Assembly (NCBI GenBank): GCA_021204765.1
Contig: JAJPYU010000242.1
Location: 1-6,736, forward strand
Direction: 5' to 3'
Source: Clostridiales bacterium
GTDB taxonomy: Bacteria; Bacillota; Clostridia; Lachnospirales; Lachnospiraceae
DNA: 6,736 nucleotides
The notes below the pieces were generated by a model, which did no database searches, was not told where the DNA came from, and worked only from the letters and a program-made list of their open reading frames with translations. Every line of letters begins with the position of its first letter. Positions within the stretch are counted from its first letter, which is position 1. Position numbers and translations under genes: made by a program. Shown here in pieces: positions 1 through 5,393 of this stretch.

Positions 1-677
1 AGAAGTTCAGGGATTATGTAGCCCGGGTAGCCGACCAGGCCCTGGAGACTGAGGCCGCAGATGTGGACGCATTCCTGGCTGAGCCCTGGAAGTTTGATAC
101 TTCCAAGACAGTAAACGAGGAGCTGGCCGGACAGATTGCCGTCATCGGTGAGAATCTTAAGATCCGCCGCTTCACTACAGTGACTGAGGAGAACGGATTT
201 ATCGCAGATTACACCCACATGGGAGGTAAGATTGGTGTCCTGGTGGATGTGGAGACTGATGTGGTAAATGATGCCATCAAAGAGATGGGCAAGAATATTG
301 CCATGCAGGTGGCAGCCCTTAAGCCCCAGTACACCACAAGGGATGAGATAGATGCCGATTACATCGCCCACGAGGAGGAAATCCTTAAGGCTCAGATCAT
401 GAACGATCCGAAGGAGTCCCAGAAGCCGGAGAAAGTTATCGCCGGAATGATCAAGGGTCGTATCAGTAAGGAACTCAAGGAAATCTGCCTGGTAGACCAG
501 GTGTATGTCAAGGCTGAGGACGGCAAGCAGAGCGTTGCGAAGTACGTAGAGGAAGTCGCCAAAGCCAACGGCGCAAAGATCACCCTGAAGGGCTTTATCC
601 GCTTTGAGACCGGTGAAGGCATCGAGAAGAAGCAGGAGGACTTTGCGGCTGAAGTCGCTGCACAGATGGGACAGTAA
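1..677 (+). CDS. tsf: Elongation factor Ts, 5'-truncated by the window edge
   Basis: EF-Ts is the cytoplasmic nucleotide exchange factor that releases GDP from EF-Tu. The reading frame is open from base 3, the first complete codon, so the gene starts upstream of the window. About 224 residues are visible; with a family length near 300 this means roughly 80-90 residues are missing, including the UBA-like domain and the TDVGF contact motif. Recognisable core segments are TSKTVNEELAGQIAVIGENL (codons from about 102), the conserved HMGGKIGVLVDVE (from about 216) and the C-terminal module ending GEGIEKKQEDFAAEVAAQ. A GTG at 63 is internal: homologous EF-Ts sequence (KFRDYVARVADQALETEAAD) continues upstream of it without a stop. 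The usual partner rpsB would lie upstream. pyrH, which often follows tsf, does not follow here. Identification is secure. Confidence 0.97.
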   Translation, partial: KFRDYVARVADQALETEAADVDAFLAEPWKFDTSKTVNEELAGQIAVIGENLKIRRFTTVTEENGFIADYTHMGGKIGVLVDVETDVVNDAIKEMGKNIAMQVAALKPQYTTRDEIDADYIAHEEEILKAQIMNDPKESQKPEKVIAGMIKGRISKELKEICLVDQVYVKAEDGKQSVAKYVEEVAKANGAKITLKGFIRFETGEGIEKKQEDFAAEVAAQMGQ

Positions 678-693
678 TAAAATAAATTGCAGT

Positions 694-777
694 GTGGTGC
701 CCGGGCAGGAAAAGCCAGTGTTTTACATAAACCAACCGGATGGTTTATGTAAACAGGCCTTTCCAGCCGGGCATCGC
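694..777 (+). repeat. 84-nt long near-perfect hairpin after tsf
   Basis: The stretch folds back on itself almost end to end. The inner stem is 13 perfect base pairs (722-734 with 741-753) around the 6-nt loop ACCGGA. It is followed outward by 719-720 with 754-755, then 708-716 with 756-764 (8 of 9 paired), then 698-704 with 767-773 (7 perfect pairs) and 694-697 with 774-777 (pairs including G-U). It begins 16 nt after the tsf stop. No T-run follows, so it is not a classical intrinsic terminator. The mismatches are spread along the arms, which suggests an RNA structure or a small palindromic repeat. Function unknown. It could be an mRNA 3'-end stabiliser, a REP/MITE-like element, or, for the inner A/T-rich palindrome alone, a DNA operator. 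Confidence 0.75.
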
Positions 778-822
778 TTACGTTATGGGATACTACCTGT
801 GTATTTGATTGCCGCGGCACCT

Positions 823-848
823 GTGCAGGGTTCCGGAGGAACCGGCAC
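823..848 (+). promoter_or_regulatory. Hairpin that competes with the following terminator
   Basis: GTGC (823-826) can pair with GCAC (845-848), and GGTTCC (829-834) with GGAACC (838-843) across the 3-nt loop GGA. This uses bases 840-846, the entire left arm of the terminator at 840-861, so the two structures exclude each other. Mutually exclusive hairpins directly before a start codon are the layout of a transcription attenuator. The base pairing is seen in the sequence; a regulatory role is inferred. No ligand-binding domain of a known riboswitch class was recognised upstream. Confidence 0.4.
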
Positions 849-864
849 TCTTTAGCCGGTTTTT
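840..864 (+). terminator. Intrinsic terminator between tsf and the PsiE-like gene
   Basis: A 7-bp GC-rich stem, AACCGGC (840-846) with GCCGGTT (855-861), encloses an 8-nt loop and is followed by a T-run at 860-864. It would end tsf-operon transcripts. It stops only 6 nt before the ribosome binding site of the next gene, leaving no space for a promoter in between, so the downstream gene must be transcribed by read-through. Confidence 0.8.
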
Positions 865-889
865 CCATGTGGAGAGGGTGGTGAGAGTA

Positions 890-1330
890 GTGAAACACGA
901 TAAGAAGATAAGGGACATAGTTGAGATCATCAGTACTGTTCTGGAGGCTATACTTGCTGTTGTCATTATTGTCGTGGTGGTCATGGGTATCGTCTTTTTA
1001 AAGACACCGATTCAGGAATATATCGCGGATTCAGCTAACCCGGATGCCATACTCACACTTTTAAATTACGTTTTGAATATCATCATAGGAGTGGAGCTGT
1101 TCAGGATGCTCTGCAAGCCCGGGACGGGCACAGTGCTGGAGGTAATTCTTTTCGTTATAGTCAGGCACATGATAATCCATGACACAGGCGCTTTGGAGAA
1201 TTTCCTTACCGTTCTGGGGGTGGCTGTGCTGATCATGGTCAAAAGGTACGTGCTGGATGAGAAGCTGCCGGGATTTATAAAGAAGCACAGAGAGACAGCT
1301 GAATCCGAAAATGACAGCCGGCCGCAGTAA
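890..1330 (+). CDS. Small four-helix membrane protein, PsiE-like
   Basis: A predicted inner-membrane protein of 146 residues. Hydrophobic helices lie at about residues 13-37, 54-75, 82-98 and 102-120. There is a short positively charged N-terminus (KHDKK) and a hydrophilic tail from about 121. Length, helix count and the pattern VEL(F)R ... LEVILFVIVRHMIIHD ... VLIMVKRY resemble the PsiE (phosphate-starvation-inducible E) family, whose E. coli member has 136 residues; its biochemical function is unknown. The assignment rests on pattern only. GTG at 890 is preferred because GGAGAGG (871-877) lies upstream. GTG at 881 is only 3 nt from that site, and starts farther upstream would be translated through the terminator. 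The gene stands alone between a terminator and a 132-nt spacer. The phosphate link is not tested by anything seen here. Confidence 0.6.
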   Translation: MKHDKKIRDIVEIISTVLEAILAVVIIVVVVMGIVFLKTPIQEYIADSANPDAILTLLNYVLNIIIGVELFRMLCKPGTGTVLEVILFVIVRHMIIHDTGALENFLTVLGVAVLIMVKRYVLDEKLPGFIKKHRETAESENDSRPQ

Positions 1331-1345
1331 ATCAGTCTTCATTTT

Positions 1346-1375
1346 CTGACAGATAATCAAAAGATTTATTATCAA
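1346..1375 (+). promoter_or_regulatory. Weak promoter candidate for the radical SAM gene pair
   Basis: CTGACA (1346-1351, 5 of 6 to TTGACA) is followed after 18 nt by TATCAA (1370-1375, 4 of 6 to TATAAT) in an A/T-rich spacer. A 6-bp inverted repeat, GATAAT (1352-1357) with ATTATC (1368-1373), lies between and over the -10 element and could be an operator or chance. The rest of the 1331-1462 spacer shows only the ribosome binding site AGGAG (1452-1456). Confidence 0.3.
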
Positions 1376-1462
1376 ACTGAAATGGAGTATGATCATTATG
1401 TTTAATATGCCTGAGATCAAGATAAGCTACTATTATTTGAAATGTGAAATTCAGGAGATGTT

Positions 1463-3529
1463 ATGGAAAAGCTTGCCCTTTCAGATGAGATACTGCTGTC
1501 GGTGGAAAAACCGGCCAGATACATAGGAAACGAGATAAATATGGTGCGAAAAGATCCGGAGAATGTTGATCTGCGGGCAGTTTTTGCTTTCCCCGACGTC
1601 TATGAGATAGGGATGTCCCATCTGGGATTACAGATACTTCAGCATATGTTTAATCAGCGGGAAGATGTATACTGCGAGAGAGTATTCTCGCCCTGGCCCG
1701 ACCTGCACAGGATAATGAAGGAGCAGGGAATACCTCTCTTTGCCCTGGAAAGCCAGGATCCCATAAAGGATTTTGACTGGCTGCTCATTACCCTCCAGTA
1801 TGAGATGTGCTACCCGAATATCCTGCAGATACTGGGATTGGCGGGGATACCATTTAAGAGCTGTGACAGGACAGAAGCTGACCCCATAGTCATAGGTGGC
1901 GGACCCTGCGCCTATAACCCGGAGCCCATAGCGGACTTTTTCGATATTTTCTATATTGGGGAGGGGGAGACTGTTTATGATGAGCTCATAGATTTATATA
2001 AAAAGCATAAACATGGTCTGATTAACTCCCGGCATGTATATAAGTGTGATGCTACTGGGAACCGGATTGCCGATAATAAAAAAAATGCAGACAACCCGGG
2101 GATAAATGAAAAAGGGGATGCTTTAAATAAGGATGCAGATATTAAAGAATATACAGAGAGTTGTATAGCTGATGACAGAAAAAATAAAGGCGGTTTCGGA
2201 AAGAACAAAAAATGTTCAGGTTTTTCACGGGCAGCTTTTTTGAGGGAGGCTTCTCATATACCGGGAATCTATGTTCCTTCACTCTATGAAGTCATATATA
2301 ATGATGACGGCACTATAGCCTCCTTCACTCCGAAATATGAGGATGTCCCGGCCACTGTCACGAGACAGGTGGTTTCGGACATGTCTAAGATAGTCTATCC
2401 GGACAAGCCCATAGTGCCTTATGTACAGGCGACACAGGATCGGGTGACCCTGGAGATACAGAGAGGCTGCATAAGGGGATGCCGCTTCTGCCAGGCGGGG
2501 ATGATATACCGGCCCCTCAGGGAGAGAAGCCTGGAGCATATGGAAAGTCTTGCGGAGTCAATGCTTAAGTCCACCGGCTATGACGAGATATCCTTAAGCT
2601 CCCTAAGTTCCAGTGATTACAGATATCTCCCGGAGCTCCTCAATTTCCTCATCGACAATTTCAAAAAAGATCATGTGAACATTTCCCTGCCATCCCTGCG
2701 CATTGACAATTTCTCCCTGGACGTCATGAGCAAGGTCCAGGATATCAAAAAGAGCAGCCTCACCTTCGCCCCTGAGGCCGGCAGCCAGAGGATGAGGGAT
2801 GTGATAAATAAGGGCCTGACTGAGGAGGAAATCTTATCCGGCGCCGGGACCGCCTTTGAGGGCGGCTGGCAGAAGGTAAAGCTATACTTCATGCTGGGGC
2901 TGCCCACGGAGACAGAGGAGGATCAGAGGGCGATAGCCCAGCTGGCGGAGCGGATAGCTGAAAAGTATTATGATATTCCAAAAGATAAGCGTATGGGCAA
3001 GTGCCAGATCACTGTCAGCACCTCTTTCTTTGTACCCAAGCCCTGCACACCTTTCCAGTGGTGCCCCATTTGCACTAAGGAGGACTTCCTTGGCAGAGCC
3101 AGAGCGGTAAATGAAAGCGTGAAGGCACAGAAAAACAGAAAGAGCATACGCTACAACTGGCATAATGCTGACATCACGCTTATTGAGGGGATACTGGCCA
3201 GAGGCGACAGGCGTCTCGCCGATGCTTTGATAAAAGTCTACGAAAAAGGAGGCATTTTCCCGGCATGGACTGAGTACTATGTGGACAGTAAATGGCAGGA
3301 GGCTTTTGAGGAGTGTGGCATAGATGTCAGTTTTTATACCACCAGAGAGAGGGATAGGGACGAGATTTTGCCTTGGGACTTTATAGATACCGGGGTGTCG
3401 AGGGAATATCTCTGGAAAGAATGGCAGAGAGCCCTGGCGGGTGAGGTGACCCCTAACTGCCGTGAGCAGTGCCGTGGTTGCGGAGCCAGGAGATTCCATG
3501 GAGGTGTGTGCTATGAGACTGAGGATTAA
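1463..3529 (+). CDS. TIGR03960-type radical SAM protein with B12-binding-like domain
   Basis: A predicted cytoplasmic iron-sulfur enzyme of 688 residues whose reaction and substrate are unknown. Residues about 35-180 form the Rossmann-like domain annotated as B12-binding (RAVFAFPDVYEIGMSHLGLQ, then IVIGGGPCAYNPEPI). The usual cobalamin-ligand motif DxHxxG reads D45-V-Y47-E-I-G50, with Tyr in the His position. The radical SAM core follows with CX3CX2C at C336, C340 and C343, the 4Fe-4S/SAM site. The C-terminus carries another CX3CX2C (C666, C670, C673) plus C683, perhaps a second metal site. Residues about 190-253 form a Lys/Asp/Asn/Gly-rich insertion that makes the protein longer than the roughly 600-620 residues I expect for the family. 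ATG at 1463 follows AGGAG at good spacing. It overlaps the DUF2344 gene by 17 nt, indicating translational coupling. Confidence 0.9.
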   Translation: MEKLALSDEILLSVEKPARYIGNEINMVRKDPENVDLRAVFAFPDVYEIGMSHLGLQILQHMFNQREDVYCERVFSPWPDLHRIMKEQGIPLFALESQDPIKDFDWLLITLQYEMCYPNILQILGLAGIPFKSCDRTEADPIVIGGGPCAYNPEPIADFFDIFYIGEGETVYDELIDLYKKHKHGLINSRHVYKCDATGNRIADNKKNADNPGINEKGDALNKDADIKEYTESCIADDRKNKGGFGKNKKCSGFSRAAFLREASHIPGIYVPSLYEVIYNDDGTIASFTPKYEDVPATVTRQVVSDMSKIVYPDKPIVPYVQATQDRVTLEIQRGCIRGCRFCQAGMIYRPLRERSLEHMESLAESMLKSTGYDEISLSSLSSSDYRYLPELLNFLIDNFKKDHVNISLPSLRIDNFSLDVMSKVQDIKKSSLTFAPEAGSQRMRDVINKGLTEEEILSGAGTAFEGGWQKVKLYFMLGLPTETEEDQRAIAQLAERIAEKYYDIPKDKRMGKCQITVSTSFFVPKPCTPFQWCPICTKEDFLGRARAVNESVKAQKNRKSIRYNWHNADITLIEGILARGDRRLADALIKVYEKGGIFPAWTEYYVDSKWQEAFEECGIDVSFYTTRERDRDEILPWDFIDTGVSREYLWKEWQRALAGEVTPNCREQCRGCGARRFHGGVCYETED

Positions 3530-4196
3530 ATTCAGTAAAAACGGCGTCATGCGCTTCGTGGGTCACCTGGATCTCCTGCGCTATTTCCAGAAGGCCATCC
3601 GCCGCGCCGGGATAGATGTCAGTTATTCAGAGGGCTTTTCCCCTCATCAGCATTTGTCCTTTGCGGCACCTCTGGGACTGGGCCTTACCAGCGACGGGGA
3701 GTACATGGATATGGAGGTGAACTCATACGAGTCCACTGATGATATAGTAGAGCGCCTTAACGCCCGGATGGCGGAGGGCGTTAAGATACTCTCCTGTGTG
3801 GAGCTGCCCGAGGGGGCAAAGAAAGCCATGGCCGCCGTGGAGGCCACCGACTACCTGGTCTCCTTTAAAAAGCAGGCGGACTTTACCCAGGAGGAGATGG
3901 AGGCCGGCATCCGCGCCTACTACACTGACCGTGACACCATTCTCATCACGAAACAGAGCAAGAAAAGTGAGAGAGCCATAGACTTAAAACCCCTTATATA
4001 CGCCTTCGAAGCCAGGGATGGAGCTTTTTTCCTGTGCCTCTCCACGGGCAGCACAGACAATATAAAGCCGGAGCTGGTGCTGGAAGATTTCTACAAATAT
4101 ATGAATAAAGAATTTAATGTATATAATCTTGCTATACATAGAGTGGAGACTTATACCTTAACCGGAGGTGAGCTATTACCTCTGGATAAAGTGTGA
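3513..4196 (+). CDS. DUF2344 / TIGR03936 radical SAM-linked protein
   Basis: A 227-residue protein of the family that accompanies TIGR03960 radical SAM proteins, either as a neighbour or fused to their C-terminus. Its N-terminus shows the family hallmark: a short basic strand (MRLRIKFSKNG), then FVGHLDLLRYFQKAIRRAG and YSEGFSPHQHLSFAAPLGLG. No catalytic residues are established; a role in presenting or binding the radical SAM enzyme's substrate is inference from the co-occurrence. ATG 3513 is chosen because GGAGG (3500-3504) stands 8 nt upstream and the family motif starts immediately. A longer in-frame start upstream would lie inside the previous gene's cysteine-rich end without a better binding site. 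Start and preceding stop overlap by 17 nt. The last codons contain an unusual strong ribosome-binding-like sequence (see findings). Confidence 0.9.
   Translation: MRLRIKFSKNGVMRFVGHLDLLRYFQKAIRRAGIDVSYSEGFSPHQHLSFAAPLGLGLTSDGEYMDMEVNSYESTDDIVERLNARMAEGVKILSCVELPEGAKKAMAAVEATDYLVSFKKQADFTQEEMEAGIRAYYTDRDTILITKQSKKSERAIDLKPLIYAFEARDGAFFLCLSTGSTDNIKPELVLEDFYKYMNKEFNVYNLAIHRVETYTLTGGELLPLDKV
4162..4185 (+). other. Hairpin holding an orphan Shine-Dalgarno-like site
   Basis: CCGGAGGT (4162-4169) pairs with ACCTCTGG (4178-4185) over an 8-nt loop: 8 pairs with one G-U. It includes GGAGGTGA (4164-4171), a near-ideal ribosome binding site with no start codon opening a gene at a proper distance. It lies in the last codons of the DUF2344 gene and no T-run follows. 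It may be a remnant of a lost downstream gene or may be chance coding sequence. Confidence 0.35.
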
Positions 4197-4268
4197 AATC
4201 CCCCTACGTTTTTGTTGAGAGGGCACCTTGAGCCCCTTATGGCACCTCACAACCCCGAAAATAACAGG

Positions 4269-4297
4269 TTGACTTTAAAATTTCGCTGTGTTAGTAT
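4269..4297 (+). promoter_or_regulatory. Sigma-A-type promoter of the rplU operon
   Basis: TTGACT (4269-4274, 5 of 6 to consensus) is followed after 17 nt by TAGTAT (4292-4297, 4 of 6). Transcription would start near 4303-4305, giving a leader of about 77 nt before rplU. An 8-bp inverted repeat, TCGCTGTG (4283-4290) and CACAGCGA (4311-4318), straddles the -10 element. Confidence 0.65.
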
Positions 4298-4303
4298 ATT
4301 GAA

Positions 4304-4380
4304 GATGCCGCACAGCGAGGTTTAAGTCTGCCCATTTGGCAGCACCACAGCTGGCGAGTAATGATAACAGGAGGTGCCAG
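4304..4380 (+). ncRNA. Probable ribosomal protein L21 leader (cis-regulatory)
   Basis: This is the 5' leader of rplU. It is recognised by position and by resemblance to the L21 leader described for Firmicutes, from memory and not by a covariance search. Visible structure: CTGCC (4328-4332) with GGCAG (4338-4342) forms a 5-bp hairpin, and GCACC (4342-4346) can pair with GGTGC (4373-4377). The second pairing covers the 3' half of the AGGAGG ribosome binding site (4369-4374), which sits 6 nt before the ATG. Such a leader would let free L21 repress translation of its own operon, as for other ribosomal-protein leaders; that mechanism is inferred here. Confidence 0.65.
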
Positions 4381-4695
4381 ATGTACGCGATTATAGCAAC
4401 AGGTGGTAAGCAGTACAAAGTATCTGAAGGCGATATCATTACCATTGAGAAGCTGGACGCACAGGTCGGTGATACAGTCAGTTTCGACAAAGTCCTGGGT
4501 GTCTGCAACAGGAAGCTTCGTGTAGGAGATCCCTACCTGGAGAAAGCTTCTGTAGATGGGACCGTGCTTGAACAGGGCCGCGGCAAAAAGGTGATAGTCT
4601 ACAAGTACAAGAGGAAGACCGGCTACCACAAGAAGAACGGCCACAGGCAGGCGTATACCAAAGTTCGCATCGATACGATCAACGCAGGTGCGTAA
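4381..4695 (+). CDS. rplU: 50S ribosomal protein L21
   Basis: L21 is a structural protein of the large subunit that binds 23S rRNA. The 104-residue product has the normal family length and hallmark segments: N-terminal MYAIIATGGKQYKV, the central GDTVSFDKVL, and the basic C-terminal rRNA-binding stretch KVIVYKYKRKTGYHKKNGHR followed by Q and YTKVRI. ATG 4381 is preceded by AGGAGG at 6 nt, and the protein family begins exactly here. It is first in a tight operon with prp (3 nt gap) and rpmA, with a promoter and structured leader in front. Nothing unusual is seen in the protein. Confidence 0.98.
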   Translation: MYAIIATGGKQYKVSEGDIITIEKLDAQVGDTVSFDKVLGVCNRKLRVGDPYLEKASVDGTVLEQGRGKKVIVYKYKRKTGYHKKNGHRQAYTKVRIDTINAGA

Positions 4696-4698
4696 GAC

Positions 4699-5022
4699 AT
4701 GGTAAAGGCCACATTTTTCCAGGATGGGCAGGGACGCATCACAGGCTTTGAGTGCAGAGGTCATGCAGACTATGCGGACGGAAATGACATCGTCTGCGCC
4801 GGGACATCGGCTCTGGTGATCAGCTGCATCAATTCTTTAGAGGAGTTGACTGAGGACAGATTCTCCTGCGAGAGCGAGGCGGGAAGCGGCAGCATTATCC
4901 TTAAGATGGATGAGGACGCCGGAGAGCAGTCGCAGCTGCTTCTTAAGTCATTGGCTCTGGGCCTGGAAGGTATTGAAGAGAGCTATGAGGAAAATATCGA
5001 CGTGATATTCGAGGAGGTGTAA
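4699..5022 (+). CDS. prp: Ribosomal-processing cysteine protease Prp (YsxB family)
   Basis: Prp removes the short N-terminal extension of ribosomal protein L27 in Firmicutes and related bacteria, a step shown to be essential in Staphylococcus aureus. The 107-residue product carries the expected catalytic pair in the usual context: H22 in RGHADYADGNDIVCAG and C33 in the same motif. The acidic C-terminus is typical. The gene lies between L21 and its substrate L27, its standard place. ATG 4699 is 3 nt after the rplU stop with a modest site, AGGTG (4686-4690). Both junctions of the operon read TAAGACATG. Formerly annotated as a DUF464 protein. Confidence 0.95.
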   Translation: MVKATFFQDGQGRITGFECRGHADYADGNDIVCAGTSALVISCINSLEELTEDRFSCESEAGSGSIILKMDEDAGEQSQLLLKSLALGLEGIEESYEENIDVIFEEV

Positions 5023-5025
5023 GAC

Positions 5026-5316
5026 ATGATGAAGATGGATCTCCAGTTCTTCTCCCATAAGAAAGGAATGGGCTCCAGCCGTAACGGCCGTGATTCCCAC
5101 TCTAAGAGATTGGGACCCAAGAGGGCGGACGGCCAGTTCGTGAGAGCCGGCAACATCCTCTACAGACAGCGGGGTACCAGGATCCACCCGGGACTGAATG
5201 TCGGCAGAGGCGGAGACGACACACTCTACGCCAAAGTGGACGGTATTCTGCGTTTCGAGAGGAAAGGAAGAGACAGGAAAGTGGCTTCCGTGTATCCGAT
5301 TGAAGCAGACAAGTAA
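5026..5316 (+). CDS. rpmA: 50S ribosomal protein L27 with cleavable N-terminal extension
   Basis: L27 reaches toward the peptidyl transferase centre with its N-terminus and stabilises tRNA there. The precursor has 96 residues. Its start, MMKMDLQFFSHKKGMGSSRN, contains the LQFF processing motif, so Prp should cut after F9 and leave mature L27 starting SHKKG. The conserved GRDSHSKRLGPKRADGQ and the body NILYRQRGTRIHPGLNVGRG are intact. AGGAGG (5012-5017) lies 8 nt before ATG 5026; ATG 5029 would also keep the motif. An intrinsic terminator follows within 15 nt. Confidence 0.98.
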   Translation: MMKMDLQFFSHKKGMGSSRNGRDSHSKRLGPKRADGQFVRAGNILYRQRGTRIHPGLNVGRGGDDTLYAKVDGILRFERKGRDRKVASVYPIEADK

Positions 5317-5330
5317 GTTTGACTAAATGG

Positions 5331-5358
5331 GGCCCGGCTTCTTAAGCCGGGTCTTTTT
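5331..5358 (+). terminator. Intrinsic terminator after rpmA, just ahead of obg
   Basis: Ten base pairs (5331-5340 with 5344-5353, including one G-U) enclose the 3-nt loop CTT and are followed by five T at 5354-5358. It ends the rplU-prp-rpmA transcript. obg begins 36 nt later, so some polymerase must read through, or a promoter must overlap the terminator; none is convincing. Confidence 0.9.
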
Positions 5359-5379
5359 ATTCACATTAGGTTTTATGAA

Positions 5380-5388
5380 AGGCGGTGA
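5380..5388 (+). promoter_or_regulatory. Ribosome binding site that fixes the obg start
   Basis: AGGCGGTGA differs at one position from the ideal AGGAGGTGA. It lies 5 nt before TTG 5394. It physically overlaps GTG 5385, which therefore cannot be its start codon. Confidence 0.7.
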
Positions 5389-5393
5389 GACTT

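Noticed and set aside
63..65. GTG as start of tsf
   Set aside because: EF-Ts sequence continues upstream in the same frame to the window edge.
694..777. Integron attC site
   Set aside because: The ends lack the attC core sequences and no integrase or cassette is nearby.
867..884. Five-codon reading frame ATG...TGA with two Trp codons (MWRGW) before the PsiE-like gene
   Set aside because: No ribosome binding site precedes it: the terminator stem and T-run occupy that position.
392..898. Open frame on the - strand across the end of tsf and the hairpin region
   Set aside because: It is the shadow of tsf codons and of the palindromes, has no family features, and runs against the transcription direction.
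1398..1526. Short reading frame of 42 codons starting at ATG 1398 and overlapping the start of the radical SAM gene
   Set aside because: Most of it is the radical SAM gene read in another frame, the binding site is weak, and no family resemblance is seen; a leader-peptide role cannot be supported.
4193..4231. Remnant RNase E/G coding sequence after the DUF2344 gene
   Set aside because: The 12-codon frame shows no resemblance to the start of RNase E/G, so only the binding-site remnant idea is kept.
4205..4260. Possible terminator after the DUF2344 gene
   Set aside because: The inverted repeat is interrupted by mismatches, has a long loop and no T-run on its 3' side.
5385..5387. GTG as start of obg
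   Set aside because: It lies within the AGGCGGTGA binding site, and homologues begin at the MF encoded by TTG 5394.
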